A stretch of DNA of 64,000 nucleotides from the NCBI GenBank assembly GCA_030077755.1, contig JAQJZZ010000008.1, positions 4,092,001 to 4,156,000 on the forward strand, written 5' to 3'. The position numbers were made by a program, and so were the translations under genes. Below are positions 46,432-59,276 of this stretch, piece by piece. The notes beneath the pieces are model-generated. The model was not told where the DNA came from, ran no database searches, and saw only the letters and a list, made by a program, of their open reading frames with translations. Source of the DNA: Filosporella fistucella. Lineage: Eukaryota; Ascomycota; Leotiomycetes; Helotiales. How positions within the stretch are numbered: position 1 is the stretch's first letter; every line of letters starts with the position of its first letter.

Positions 46432-49319
46432 TGCGAGTTTGGGCTTCCGTTGCTGCCAAAGAAATAAGGTTTATAGTTTTTTCCTCCAATTCCTCACAAA
46501 AAAAGCTAATCTGCTCATCTTTAACATTTAATTTTCTGATGAGGTGGCACTTCGTGATTGGGCTGATCTTTCATTTTTGGAGGATTTTGGTCTCTTCCAG
46601 GCTATCAGACTTCATGTCTGCCTGGTACTTTCTCTTCCGGATCAATAGCTCGGGCTCGGCAGATGTTGGCACGGTGTTTACTGTGATGAAGGTGTTCAGA
46701 AATTGTAACAAAGATTGTGTTGGTGTTGAGCCTCAAAAATCGAGTAATTCAGTGTGTAGTAGCCTCAAGTAGTCAGTAAGTCACTACTCACACTATAAGA
46801 GTTTGACCCATTTGATGGTCTAGTGCACGGCTCTTGCCTTGGACATAAGCTTCAAATTCTACCTTTCAATTGTTCCTCCACTTCGACCCTATCTGCCAAT
46901 TCGAGAAGGAAGTCGTCAAGAACAAAAGATAGCGAAGAAGTATGTGTCTGTACGGGGTACTTGCACGGGTCTAGTTACATCCGGCTAGATTCAATCCCTC
47001 TCTCCCAAGTTTGGCTCTGCAAAACCTACGTTCGAAGCATTCACGCATCCACCAGAGCTCCGACACCGATAGCACCTAGGAATTCTGTGCTGTATTTCAA
47101 TGACAAGTCTCAACAACCCGAACACCAGGACAATTTACCACAGTTGATCCTGTGGAATTGATATACATCTGCCACTATCATAGCCCAAGGTCGCCTCGAA
47201 CTAAATACGTTTTACGACCAGCACCTGTGCGTTGAAAGTCTCCCTTTCCAACGATGCAGGTCAGACAATGCACAGATGTTGATCCTCATGATCATAGTTT
47301 CGGATAACACCCCACATGCCTTTCCTTCATGGAATAGCTTCTCCACTGAGAATTGAAACGTAATCAATCTTTTCATAAATCTCCACGGGCAATGAGCAAG
47401 CTCTGGAAGTCACAACTTCAGAGCAAACGGCTCTTTTGTCGAACTTTGCCAGGGATGGTCACTTGCGGCGTTGCACATACCATCATACAGAGATAGCATG
47501 ACCCCACTGGATCATATCCTGCCTGTATGTACAAAGTTACTGCAACTTCAGGGACTACATGCCGTCTTTCGGGGTGAACGTATAACTGAAAACTTTCTCC
47601 AGGGTCCATATGACTAGCAATCATATGGATCTTGGAATTAATCGAGCTTGAGTCATCGTGAAGGCTTCAATGGCAATAGAAGACAAGATTCTAGGACAAC
47701 GAAACAGAGTTTTACTGTACGCTAAAGTCTTGCCATGGCGGACGACATATTCCCAGAGCAGTTTCTATCGATATCAAGTTGAAAATCTCACGTAACCATA
47801 CGTACAACAATATCTCTCACACCATTGACCCTGAAAGAACGAATTTCAGGCTCACCATCTCCATGGTGTAGAAGATATGCGTCACGAATTCCAGTTCAGA
47901 ATTCATAACGCATTTGATGCCACTGACTTGGCTGTTTTTCCACAATGGCCTAGGTTCCTTTTATCTACACGTCGGTTTCCTTCAGCGATGATAATATGGA
48001 ATATCCATGGGTGCTGTTGATAATTTTTACATCACTGTATACCAGCGGAGAAACATCCGGAAATTGGAAATGGAATGAATCGATGATTGGTTCAAGACAA
48101 GGTAAGCTCTCTTTGATTTTGTCCTTCCCACATTACATAAGAAATCCGAATCGACTCGACAGCTTGACTTGCCGCGCTGGAAGCATCTGCCGCATCGACA
48201 TGACACTTCATGTATATTTGCGTTATAGCATTGTGCCGTACTACAGGACTCGGCCGACACCCCACTCGCACAAAAATCACATCATGCACCCCACACTACC
48301 TTCTCCACTTCCAAACCAGCTCCTTGAGAAAACGAAGCCATCGTGAGATTTCAGCAGCCTTGCTTTCCTGAACTTTACAGAAGCAGATGCAGATGCAGAA
48401 GTAGAAGCATGAACAACGAGAAAAACGGAGGACCGTCCCCGTCTTATCTACCTGCATATTTCCTTCTGTGGCTTCGGATTGGCTTCTTCAGGTGGCTGGT
48501 CTCCGAGATGTAAGTGTTGACAGGGGCATGGATAAGGTCAGGTACGTACGGATTGGTGTGGGATTGCTTGACTCTGCCCAGAGCCTGCAGTGGTCCTGGG
48601 ATGGAGAAATTCATGGGCTGGGTGGAAATGGAATGGGAAGGGCTTTAGGAAATTGGGATTCGGGCTGATGCAAGATGGGCAGATGTGAGATGGTAGATGT
48701 GGGGTTCAAGAGGGGTATGGGAAGTGAAGATGGGCCCCCACTTCGTAGGTATGCTTTATGTACTTATTGCATGTTGCAGGTGCCAGCAGCAGAATCATAT
48801 CACAAGGAGAAAAATCGCCTATTATCCAGTTCAGCTTGGAACAAGCAGACACCTTAACAATGCGAAATCTCGTTAGGACACGACGCGGATCCTGACCTGC
48901 ACAGAGGAATGATACAGATCTCTCAATGGATCTTGAAAGATAATTCAACACTTGAAACCGAGAGAAGCAAACCAAATCACGAGAAATGAGGTTCCAACAG
49001 CAAAAGGATTCAAAGTTTGTGCGCGCAATGAAAACGCAAATTAAGATATGCAGATATGATAGCCGGATACTATAGTCTAGCATCTGAGATATTGCATCTT
49101 TCTGCTGCATATTGACTGTTCTGCAGCAGCGCTCTGCATGGTATGGCATAGATTAAGTGATTGAAATGAGGGAGGGATTGAGAAGGGTAGGGGAATGTAG
49201 GGAAGGGTATTTTAGTGTCTATGTATTAGACGTGAGATATGAGTTGGATACCTGGTCTAGAATTGTGATGCGAGTGTACCTAGGGAACCGGCTTGGTCGG
49301 ACTTGAGAGAGGAGAGAGT

Positions 49320-49342
49320 CACGTGTGAAATAGTATCACGTG
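49320..49342. promoter_or_regulatory. Paired CACGTG E-box palindromes
   Basis: Two CACGTG hexamers with centres 17 bp apart (GTCACGTGTG, ATCACGTGAG). Such palindromes are bound by bHLH factors in fungi. The nearest gene start is over 6 kb away, so relevance is unclear. Confidence 0.35.
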
Positions 49343-49793
49343 AGACAAATCACTTTAGGCTTTTACACTGTATCCATCCATGCAATGGTTCTCTCACTAA
49401 GACCTCTTAGTTAACTATGATAAGCCTCAATCAAATAAATTGAGACCAATTCTACGAATTTGCACGTGAAAACCATAAGGGAGAAATATTAACGCAATGC
49501 TCGTGAACCACACATCTTGCTGCGCGTAAGGTAAGGCGTACAAAAGTGGCGTGAAAGACGTGGAAATGTGCATCTTTGTATGATGGGCTTGGATGGAATG
49601 TGAGATGTGATAGAATTTTTAACTATGGCTTGGGTTTGGTGGTGTATAAGTACCTATGTATTCTTTCTATTTGAAAAGTGAGGGTTGGAGTTTGAATGTT
49701 ACCTGGTATAGAATTTACTTGTGGTATATCTGATGTATAAAAGGTTTGTTTGTCTCATTGCCTCATGTGAATGTGTTGGAAGGTGATTGTACT

Positions 49794-49819
49794 CAGGGAG
49801 ATGATGCAGGGAGATGATG
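49794..49819. repeat. Perfect 13-bp tandem duplication
   Basis: CAGGGAGATGATG occurs twice without a gap. Confidence 0.85.
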
Positions 49820-52800
49820 TCGTCGAGTTTGTACAGTGAGTTGAACTTTTAGGACTCCGAGGAGGAACTCAAGTCTGATCACCTTACTTCGTACTTTTTG
49901 CCTGCCTTACCTTGACATCCATCCGTACCTCATCTCTGGAAGCAAGTAGCCGTTCGAAAGTACACTGTGGAAGAACTGCTGTGACATATGCCAGAATTCA
50001 TTCTACCAATCCAGTTCGACCAGCCACTGAGCCACCCGGCGTTTTCCATCACCAACGTTAGCCAGATGGGATCTTGCATGGTAGCACGGGTTCTGCATGT
50101 TGTCACAGCTGGAATCGGATAAGCATGTGTTATTTTGGGACTTTGGACATGGCTTTCTAGCTTTTTGATGAGATGGAGGATTTCCCAGTAACGTTGAATG
50201 GTAGGTTTGACTTTTGTGGAAAATGATTGGGAGCGATGATTGGTTGAGCGGGTGTCAATGGAGATCTGTGAGATTCCAATATATAAATCGTACATGCCCG
50301 CGGAATCGGTATGCTGGTGCCGGTATTGAGAGAAATGCTTCCTCTTCCCTTGGCAATTACACAGCGCATTCAGCGGCTGTTCCATCCATCTCGGGTTTTT
50401 TCGCCACGGGCTGGATTATTATTGACCCCTCGGATCTCGACAGATCTCGATTGGCATATAGCTATGTATGACTCCCGTCTCGGATGGTGGTGGCTTACGG
50501 TGTGAGAGGTGAGACTCGGACCGGGCTGCTGCTATTCGTTTGCGGCATAGAGGAACAGCTCCAAAGACATAGCAGAGCGTGAGAAATACCAGCATACCTG
50601 AGAGTCGATACTGTCAAAACAGTGTGACGAGTGTGGAAATACAAGTTGCAAGCTTCGTACCAAGCTCCGGCGGATAGAGCATGTTTTGAGGCTTACTCTA
50701 AAATGATGTTAATAGTCATGAATCTGGATGTCTGGATCCAGATCCCAGGCCACTCGGCGCTCTCGGTCTGCAGCAGTCGGAAGAGCCCAGGCAAGGGGTA
50801 TAGTCACGAGCACATTCTGGGGCGCTAAACGTGTCTGAAGAGTGGGTCCCGAATTCGTCTCGATGCAGTGATGGCAGAAGCTGCGGTTGTGAATCCTGGT
50901 CGCTTTCACGCGCTTTTGTGAGAGTCTGTGACTTTGTAATATGATGTGGGTTGTGGCTTGTTGCTTGTTGGAGAGGGAGAAAACGTTTGATGGAATCCTT
51001 GGTGGCATGGAGGTAGAGACGGCAATAACCGTATGGGCTTCATATTGAAGGAATTGTCTTCCGCGTGACTGGTGGGGACGTTTTAAGAGTTTGTTGCTGA
51101 GTCGTATAGTGAGTACTATTGAGGCAACAGATTGAACGAAGTGAGAGTACTAGATTGCCGTCACGAGGTGAGAAGGAAAGCGCTTTCGTGCATGAGCAAC
51201 TGTACTGTACCTCAATTTCAGACCACAAGCAAAAGAACATTGTATCTCATGGCGTTGAAGATTCCCATGCTGTTGGTATTGAACTCCATTGGTGCATGGG
51301 GTGAGCTTCAGCCAGCTGTATTCACCACCAACAGAAAATTCTTGTTATTACCTTACAGTACATTACTGTCCACCGTTCGTAGGCCAGATCTGGCTTATAT
51401 CGAAATCTCCACCGGGTACGAGATTCGACAGCGTGACCTTCGACCGCCTTCCGGAAAGTGTGTTCCTTACGCCCATCTCCCCAATTTGAATCTCGAATCT
51501 GGTTCTAACGATTCTTTGCATCACGTTGGTTGTGAGTGGTCTGTCTGACTGTTTCTGTCGTCTGTAAGCGGAGGTTTAATCACTGGTCCGTGCCTACTAA
51601 TTACTAGGTAACTGCCCTGGCTCAGGCCAACTTGAAGTAGGTTACCTGGTGCACTGAACTGCTTGGCTCGACTTGTGGCTCCTCCTGCTTCCTGCCATCC
51701 TCCTTCCTGTTCGCCCCACTGACCACGAGCTCTATCAAAGATTTCAACCCGAGTGGTGAGATTCATGTCCCATGGACCACAAGGCGACACGCTCACCCTG
51801 CACCAGATAGAGTGCCATCAGGAATTAATGTACGAGGCTGCGTGATGAGGATCTCATTCCGGCCTGTGCTGTGATGTGCTGTACTGGACTGGCACTGCTA
51901 TTGCTGGATGAGATTCAGATAGCCGTTTCTATTTTGGAGCCTCTTCTCAGGGGCAGCAATCGATTTCACCGTTCGGAACCCGTTCATTCACTCAGGGGGA
52001 GGAGACTTGACCGTACTCCTGGATCCCAACCAAATCTCATCCTCAGAACCTCACATCTTGGCTACAAACAAGCCGCATCGTCAAATGTCTCGGGAGAGGC
52101 TGGAGTGACTCGAGAATGAGTGAGCAAGATCTGATATTGCTGCCGGTAACCAGGTCTTTGACAGAGGCACAGCAGCTTCAATTACACTACACGTGTACCA
52201 TGTAACTGCTGTAGCCGTTGATGTATATGTCTGTCCTCTTAATCATTGCAGCAGGAAGCCAAGGGATCGTGAGATGTAAAATTTACCAAGTCAACGGAAT
52301 ATTGAAGTGTTGGCACCCATCGGACCAGAAATGACTGCACGAGGTGCATGAGTGGATGTACTGGATGGGTACTCATGTGAGAGTCTCAAATAGGTGATTT
52401 TGTGTCAACGATCCAGTCTGCTGGGAAACAGCAAGGCAAGACACAGTCGAGGCTCCGAGACTGTTAGTCACCAACATCTCTGACAAAGGCTCACTGCTAT
52501 TCCTTAAAGTACTTAGCTTCCTCTGCAAATCAGCTCTCGTGTTCCAAGTTCTCCAGTACCTTATCTCCACGCGTGGCTACATGACGCTGTCCTACCTAAT
52601 TGCAAATCCACTCGAGGCTCGAAGCGTCTTCTTCAGCCATTGTTCCTGACGGTTACTACCATCTGTAATGCACTCATAGCTTGATACGGTAATCAGCTTC
52701 AGCTATTTGCAGATCGAATTTTTTTCTTTCTCCAATGGCACCGTATCCAGGTCGATCTCTCATTGCAGGTGGCCAGCGATGCGCTTATGCGATTATGTCT

Positions 52801-54640
52801 GCTTTGGGCTGGTTTGACATGCAGTGTTGGTTCGAACGGCGACCATATGGCGTGTGCTGGGCCAGCATCAAAAATGGTCCCATGATCCCGACTGCGTTTT
52901 TTTGCTCCGCCGCAAAGGTAAAGTAAAGCCAAAGGTGAAGGCGAAGGCAAAATGGGTGCATATTGTAACAGGGAGGACGATCAGCATGGGATTGGAAGCT
53001 GGGCTACGTTTGTTCGCCATTGCCATTGCCATAGCCATGAGGTAGCCAGCCCAGTCATTGTTAGGAGGTGAGTAGGGTAGGAAACAATTGAAGGAGTCGG
53101 AACTACGGACATAACGGCTGATAAACAGGTAAATTACGCCTCAAACACAAAGGCGTATTTTGTTGTTCTTGTCGTTGTTGATCCTCATCAAACATTATAT
53201 TATATCTTGAATTTGAGGTCCATCGCCCCTCCACATTTCATCAAAGGGCTTTTCCGGCTCCGCTGCCCCCTCCTCAAAACCAAACCTTCCGTCAGAAACT
53301 CCAACCAACCAGGCTTCATCCCAGCCATCCACCACCGAATCTATCGATAATTCTGGGAACATGATGGTTGACCCTGTTCCCGTCGTAAACACCAGAGTTT
53401 GAGGTGACGAGCATGTGCAGATGGATGTGTATGGCGAGGACTGAGGAGGAAGATATTTTTACACAGATATATTGCCTCCTGTTAAGCTGAGGAAAACCTA
53501 GGTAGGTAGTGTACTTCATAGGTAGCTAGGAATTTACTAGATATTAATTGTCGAAGTTTTGCAAAACTATGAAGAAGTAAGTCATTTGCGCCTGCGGTTC
53601 ACTTTATGATTCTTTCTTTGACAATTCACCCATCAATGTATGGCTACCTAGGTATTGAAAGCTTGGATAAAACCTTTCATTTCAAATCCCTCATATTGTG
53701 TGAGAAATCCCATGGTCAATCAATGTTGTATAAAATTTACCCCTCACTCGGGTCTTCTCCCGCCATCACCACCCGCTACCATCAACGCTTTGATTGAAAA
53801 TCCAAAGGCCAATCCAAGCTATTGGGATTCCTGGAGCTATGAACTATTGTCTACCTTGCTTGACTCTCATGTCTTCTCCATCCTCCATCTCCATTATTCT
53901 CCATAATCCACTCTCCATATTCTCGACATGCAAAGACGGCACAAAGGGTGTTTGTGGTTTTCTTGCCTTCCCATCCCCTGCTGATGGCGGACCCTAAAGT
54001 CCTGAAGTGCCTCATGATTCCAACTGGCCTGGCCTGGCCTGACCCTGCCCTGTCCTGCAGCTGAGGATGAGGATGAGCAAGGCAACGTCAGTCCAGCAAC
54101 GCTAAAGACATAAGCGACCGTCCTCCCATCCCAAATGCCAATGCCAATGATGATTGAATGATGCATGAGAGCAAAATGCAGTGCATCAGATTACCTAGTC
54201 ATTTACGGGCACAAAATAGGAGTGTTAAAGATGACTGACTTGTTCCGCAGGTTAGTGAACAGTTTGGAAGAATATTGATAATGAAATGACTTACTGGAAC
54301 AAGAAGAAGACTACCTACAGTATTCACAGCAAAATCCACTGTCAATTCGAATCCCAGGAGCCCTGTTCTGCACTGTCCGACATCGTCGTTCTCCATCTGT
54401 ACAAAAGCTCCACTTTGTAGACATGGGCATGCTCAGGCTACACTACTACCTACTTACCACCAAATCCTGCCTACCCGGTACTGCACTGATTTTATTTTTG
54501 AAAGTGCTCAACAGACATCAGCACAACACACCGCAGGACAGACCACACTACGACCTGCTGCCAGTGACCTACAGCCAGCACCTACCTCCGGAGCCCTCCA
54601 TACGTCCACCATCATCAATCGTACCTGGATTTTAAGCACG

Positions 54641-55890
54641 GCAAACCACAGGAAGAATCTTTACCTTTATTTCCTTTTAGTCATCAACTACTGCATCTAT
54701 AATTCACCTCTTTGTCTTTGTGATATTCTTACCTTCCCGCCAATATAATCACTGTTCAATATTGCCAACCTTACTTGATTTGCTGTAAATCATCCCCTGC
54801 AGTCCTCCCGAACTTACCCCTCCGGCAACCAAAACTACGCAGTACTCCGTACTCTCGAGCCACAGTACCTACCTGGCTTTACCTAGTCACAATCAGTTCC
54901 GCCTACCTACTACTTCGCCCGCAGCAAGCACTACGGCATTGCTTGCAATTCCCCTACTACTACTGTAGGCTCCATACCTTACCTTACTGCAACTGCAACT
55001 GCACAGTGCACTACTGTACACTACGCTACCTTACCGTATGGTTGAGACCAAAATCCAGAGTAAAGCCTAGTGACGAGCGACCAGTGACCACACAAAACGG
55101 TCAACCGTCGACCCTCCTTCAACCACCACCACCAAAACTACCACACCAACCCCGATTCTTCTTCCTCACCCTCACCCTCTCACCCCAGTCTGAATTAGTC
55201 CCAACTGCTCATCTCAAAATTCGAGCGCGTGAGCATAGCCAGTCTTTCGGGCCAAGGAATTCAAGCACCTTACCTAAACGTCGCTCCCTCTCCTTCCCAA
55301 CCCAAACCCAGCTCCTGCTTTTGCTCTTCCCTACCTACCTCCCTAAACACTTCGACCTTCACTCACCTTTTACCGTCTACCGTCCCTCTACTTGACGACT
55401 CCAATCCGCCTACCACTTGCCTACGTCTACGCTACTCACGTCGTACTCCTCCCCTACCTCCAACCTTACTTCATCAAACGACACCTCCACACTTTCAACC
55501 TCTCACACCAACATCAACGTCGAATCGAACCGCACGTCCGTCGTCGTAAAAGAATTGTCAATCGACAACCCATCCACCGCCTATCCTAAAACCCCTCGAC
55601 GTCTGAACCCACTAGATCCTCGTCTTCTAAGCCTCAGTTTCACTTCGGGTCTTCTTCCGCTACAGAAGCAAATCCCTCTTCTTTCCCCCAGTGAATCAAT
55701 CAGGTCTCGCCAGGATCTGTCACGTTACTGCCTTTCTCTTTGAGTAGAATCGCAGACTCGTCCTTCGCCGACTCAACCTCGACTCAATTGCCCACCACGG
55801 ACTTCAACAAACAAACAGCAGATCTCCTTTCAACTCTTCTCGCTTTCAGTCCTCCACACTCGCGGTAGTCAAGTTGTTTTGGACCTCAAG
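54641..55890 (+). promoter_or_regulatory. Likely long pyrimidine-rich 5' leader / promoter of GSK-3
   Basis: This 1.25 kb is dominated by C, T and A on the plus strand with TACCTTACC-like motifs and long CT/CA tracts. Several reading frames stay open because stop codons are rare in such sequence. The ORFs (up to 206 codons at 54775-55395) have no family features. Several upstream ATGs occur, so upstream ORFs could limit translation of the kinase. Confidence 0.5.
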
Positions 55891-57330
55891 ATGTCGCAAA
55901 ATCGGCCTGCAGCCTTCTCGAGTTTGAGGATGGGAGGTAAGACAACTCGAACCCCTCTACCACCCTGTACCACGCTTGCTAATAACAACTCAACAGAGGT
56001 CATTCGCGAAAAGGTCCAAGATGGCGTTACAGGAGAGACTCGAGACATGCAATACACACAATGCAAGATCGTAGGAAATGGTTCATTCGGTGTGGTCTTC
56101 CAAACCAAGCTCTCACCCTCGGGTGAAGATGCTGCTATCAAGCGCGTGTTACAGGACAAGAGATTCAAGGTGCGCAACGGACTACAACTTGTAGCTCTGG
56201 CATATATTGACATGAAATAGAATCGTGAATTGCAAATCATGCGCATTGTACGCCACCCAAACATCGTTGAGCTCAAGGCATTCTACTATTCCAATGGCGA
56301 ACGAGTATGTTTCCCCGCACTGCGAGTTATGATTGATGCTAACAAGGCTGCGGCAGAAGGACGAGGTTTATCTTAACTTAGTTCAAGAATACGTCCCCGA
56401 AACTGTCTATCGCGCTTCGAGGTACTTCAACAAGATGAAGACCACTATGCCAATTCTGGAGGTCAAGCTCTACATCTACCAACTCTTCCGCGCCCTCGCC
56501 TACATTCACTCTCAAGGCATCTGTCATCGTGATATCAAGCCACAAAACTTACTGTTGGATCCAAGCACAGGTATTTTGAAGCTATGTGACTTTGGCAGTG
56601 CAAAGATCTTAGTAGAGAACGAGCCCAATGTCTCGTATATCTGCTCGCGATATTATAGAGCCCCCGAATTGATTTTCGGCGCCACCAATTATACCACCAA
56701 GATTGGTAAGGTTCCCCGCTTCTAAACCCCTCCACCTCTAACACTTTATAGACGTATGGTCGACTGGCTGTGTCATGGCAGAATTGATGCTTGGTCAACC
56801 GTTGTTCCCTGGAGAGTCGGGTATTGATCAACTTGTGGAAATCATCAAGGTTTTGGGTACGCCAACGCGCGATCAAATCCGCACCATGAATCCAAATTAC
56901 ATGGAGCACAAATTCCCACAAATCAAGCCCCATCCTTTCAATAAGGTGTTTCGCAAGGCTGATGCGAACGCAATTGACCTGATCTCGCGTCTTCTCGAGT
57001 ATACACCTACCGAGCGTCTCTCTGCCATTGATGCCATGGTTCACCCATTTTTTGATGAGCTGAGGGATCCAGCTACCAGATTCCCAGATTCTCGTCATCC
57101 AAATGGTCCAGTCAAGGATTTACCTACACTCTTCAATTTCACCCGCCATGGTAGGTTAATTTCGCGCTAAAATAATCCCACAGCTAATTCTTTTAGAACT
57201 CTCCATTGCACCTCAACTCAACCACCGCCTTGTTCCCACTCATGTTCGAGCAACCCTGGCTTCCCAAGGTCTGGATATCGAGAACTTCACACCAATGGCA
57301 AAGGAGGAGATGATGGCAAGATTGGATTGA
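55891..57330 (+). CDS. GSK3: Glycogen synthase kinase 3 (GSK-3 / Skp1-Rim11-type Ser/Thr kinase)
   Basis: Six exons (55891-55936, 55997-56169, 56221-56304, 56357-56705, 56752-57150, 57197-57330) give 394 residues. Kinase motifs: glycine loop VGNGSFGVV (41-49), Lys64 in AAIKRV, catalytic HRDIKPQN with Asp160, DFG at 179-181 (CDFGSAK) and the activation-loop Tyr195 in [13 protein letters not shown], as in other GSK-3s. Residues for binding pre-phosphorylated substrate (Arg in RYYRAPE region, Lys/Arg pocket) appear conserved. The C-terminal tail ends KEEMMARLD, typical of filamentous-fungal GSK-3. It acts in the cytosol and nucleus on growth, stress and morphogenesis. The start is in a CAAGATG context, and exon 1 codes only 15 residues. 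Confidence 0.97.
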
Positions 57331-59276
57331 GATCCTTCTTGCAGATGATTGATGAAGAAATGCTTTCCCGTAGTTCGGTAACTGGCTCTTCAAGGAGTCA
57401 AATGTTTCTGGACGTCTCGAACCGACACCCTCCTCAGCATTATACATGGTCCAGCAAAAGTCGTTTCCAACTGTTGCAGACCAGGATTTGATTGTGGAAG
57501 TACGGAATGATGTGGCGAGAATACGGGATCTATGATGGTTATGCGTTATTGGTTTGGAAGAATACCCATGAGATGAAGTTTCGTTGAAAACGAGTTTTTC
57601 AACTTCAGCAATGGCATCTCTCAGTCTCCCATATCGAATTTTTTCATGGACACGACTTGATCAACTTGACCATGGATCATGGGTTTCGAATGAACCTCTT
57701 CTCCACTTCGACAAACCTCGTTTTTTAGACTTTTTTGCATGATCATGGAATGGGCCTTTGTTTTCTATTCTTCTTGTCCCCGCACTTCTCGGCGCCTCTT
57801 TCGATAGCGAACAGATGGAATTGGGTGGCTGGTCTTCCTTTTTGCTTTGTTTTCTACATCACACATCCCAAAGAATTCCGGCGTTTATTTGTGCGTTTTT
57901 CTAACGGCTCACAAACGCACGCTTGGGATTCCAAACTATGATTGCATGGAATGAAATGGGTTTAATTTGATTTCCGCGATATTGGGATGGATGGATGGAT
58001 GGGGATTACTCGGCCCTGGGGTGGCTAACTACGGAATGGGTTCATGGACAAAAAGACTTTATGCTGAATCACAAACACAGCCACACTGCTACTATTTTCT
58101 TCTTCTCCTTTCAAATCGTTGTCAATACTCTAGCACTGCTCTGTCGGGAAGGCCTGGCCGATTGGGATCTGGGAAATGGCCTTGAGCTTCATCTAAAAGG
58201 GGTTTGGCTGGTTTTGTTTTAGGGCGAGACAAAAGAGTGGTATGGCATGGATTTGTGCATTTGATTGATTGATGGATGGGTTGATTCAGTCAAGATCTGG
58301 AGCCCCCTTTTTTCTCACTCCGCCTTCCGTAAATTTGTGTGATTGAGCCCGAATTTGAGTTTCTTCTGTTTTGCCCTCTTCTCCCGCTTAGTGACTTTAC
58401 TGAGATGCTGGCTGGTTAGTTTGATCTCGCAGGTGCTTTTTGTATGGTCGTCATAGCTTTTGTGTACGAGGTGGAGGCGGATGGAGATGGAGCTATGTCA
58501 GGTATGCTCGCATTTTCCGAGCTTGTGACCTGCTTCTTAGTTCTGTGGCTCCACAGCTTTTTGCTTTCCCCCCGAATCCACTAATGAGTGAGGGTGTGAG
58601 GAGGGGATTTTAGGAGGTAAGCTGGGTTGCTGAAAATATATGAATAGTGTAAGATGGTTCTCTGAATTCTCTTTGGGTTATGGAGATACAGTGTATTGAT
58701 TTGATTGAGGTTCAGAAAGTTGGTCTGTCATGAATCTGCTGTACTTGGTGGATCTAACATTGAATGTGTGGAGCTGTAGTGGAGCACAAGCATGAGGATG
58801 AGGGTGTGTTGAAGAGTGGGAACCGCTTATATAATCCGTCCCGTTGATGCTGTAATTGGAAAATGCAGCTGGAACCGAACTTCTGGCTTGATGCCCTGCA
58901 TATGAGGCAATAGAAGGCAAAAGTTAGGCACACATTGGACGTGTCATCTGCAAGGTCAAGTCGCGATCCGAAGCGCGAAAGTGTTGCTAGCTAATTGGAC
59001 ACATCCGAGTGACAACTTTTATTTTATTTACAGCTTAGGATCTTGCATGACAAGCAACGATTGATAGCTTTAGTCCACACACCTAAATTCGCACTCCAGA
59101 GATAAGCTCGATATTACAACTTGCGATAGCGAATCAGGGACTGAAGGATACACGCAAACTCGCACAGCGCAGAGGAAGGCTGAGATACAGACGAGGAGCT
59201 TGACCGACGAAGGGGAAGAGAAGTTTGGAGGTAGGACGAAGGTGGTTCGATTTGTACTCAGTGTTAGAGAAAGGAG
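57331..59276. other. Intergenic between GSK-3 and CBP80 genes
   Basis: GSK-3 3' UTR, a GGAT simple repeat near 57985-58000, and the CBP80 promoter. No gene recognised in about 1.9 kb. Confidence 0.4.

Larger units (their letters stand above)
45076..54640. other. Gene-poor tract of about 9.6 kb
   Basis: I see no ORF over 151 codons and none with family signals on either strand. Small features are a 40-bp imperfect direct repeat (46342-46381 and 46391-46431), a perfect 13-bp tandem duplication (49794-49819), paired CACGTG sites at 49320-49325 and 49337-49342, and short simple repeats near 53021 and 54025. It may be long regulatory DNA, non-coding transcripts or decayed sequence. Confidence 0.5.

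Noticed and set aside
49930..50385. 151-codon minus-strand ORF in the gene-poor tract
   Set aside because: No signal peptide, motif or splice partner; length is within what chance gives in 10 kb.
54775..55395. 206-codon ORF before GSK-3
   Set aside because: Low-complexity CT/CA-rich sequence with several frames open at once and no protein-like features; more likely leader or promoter.
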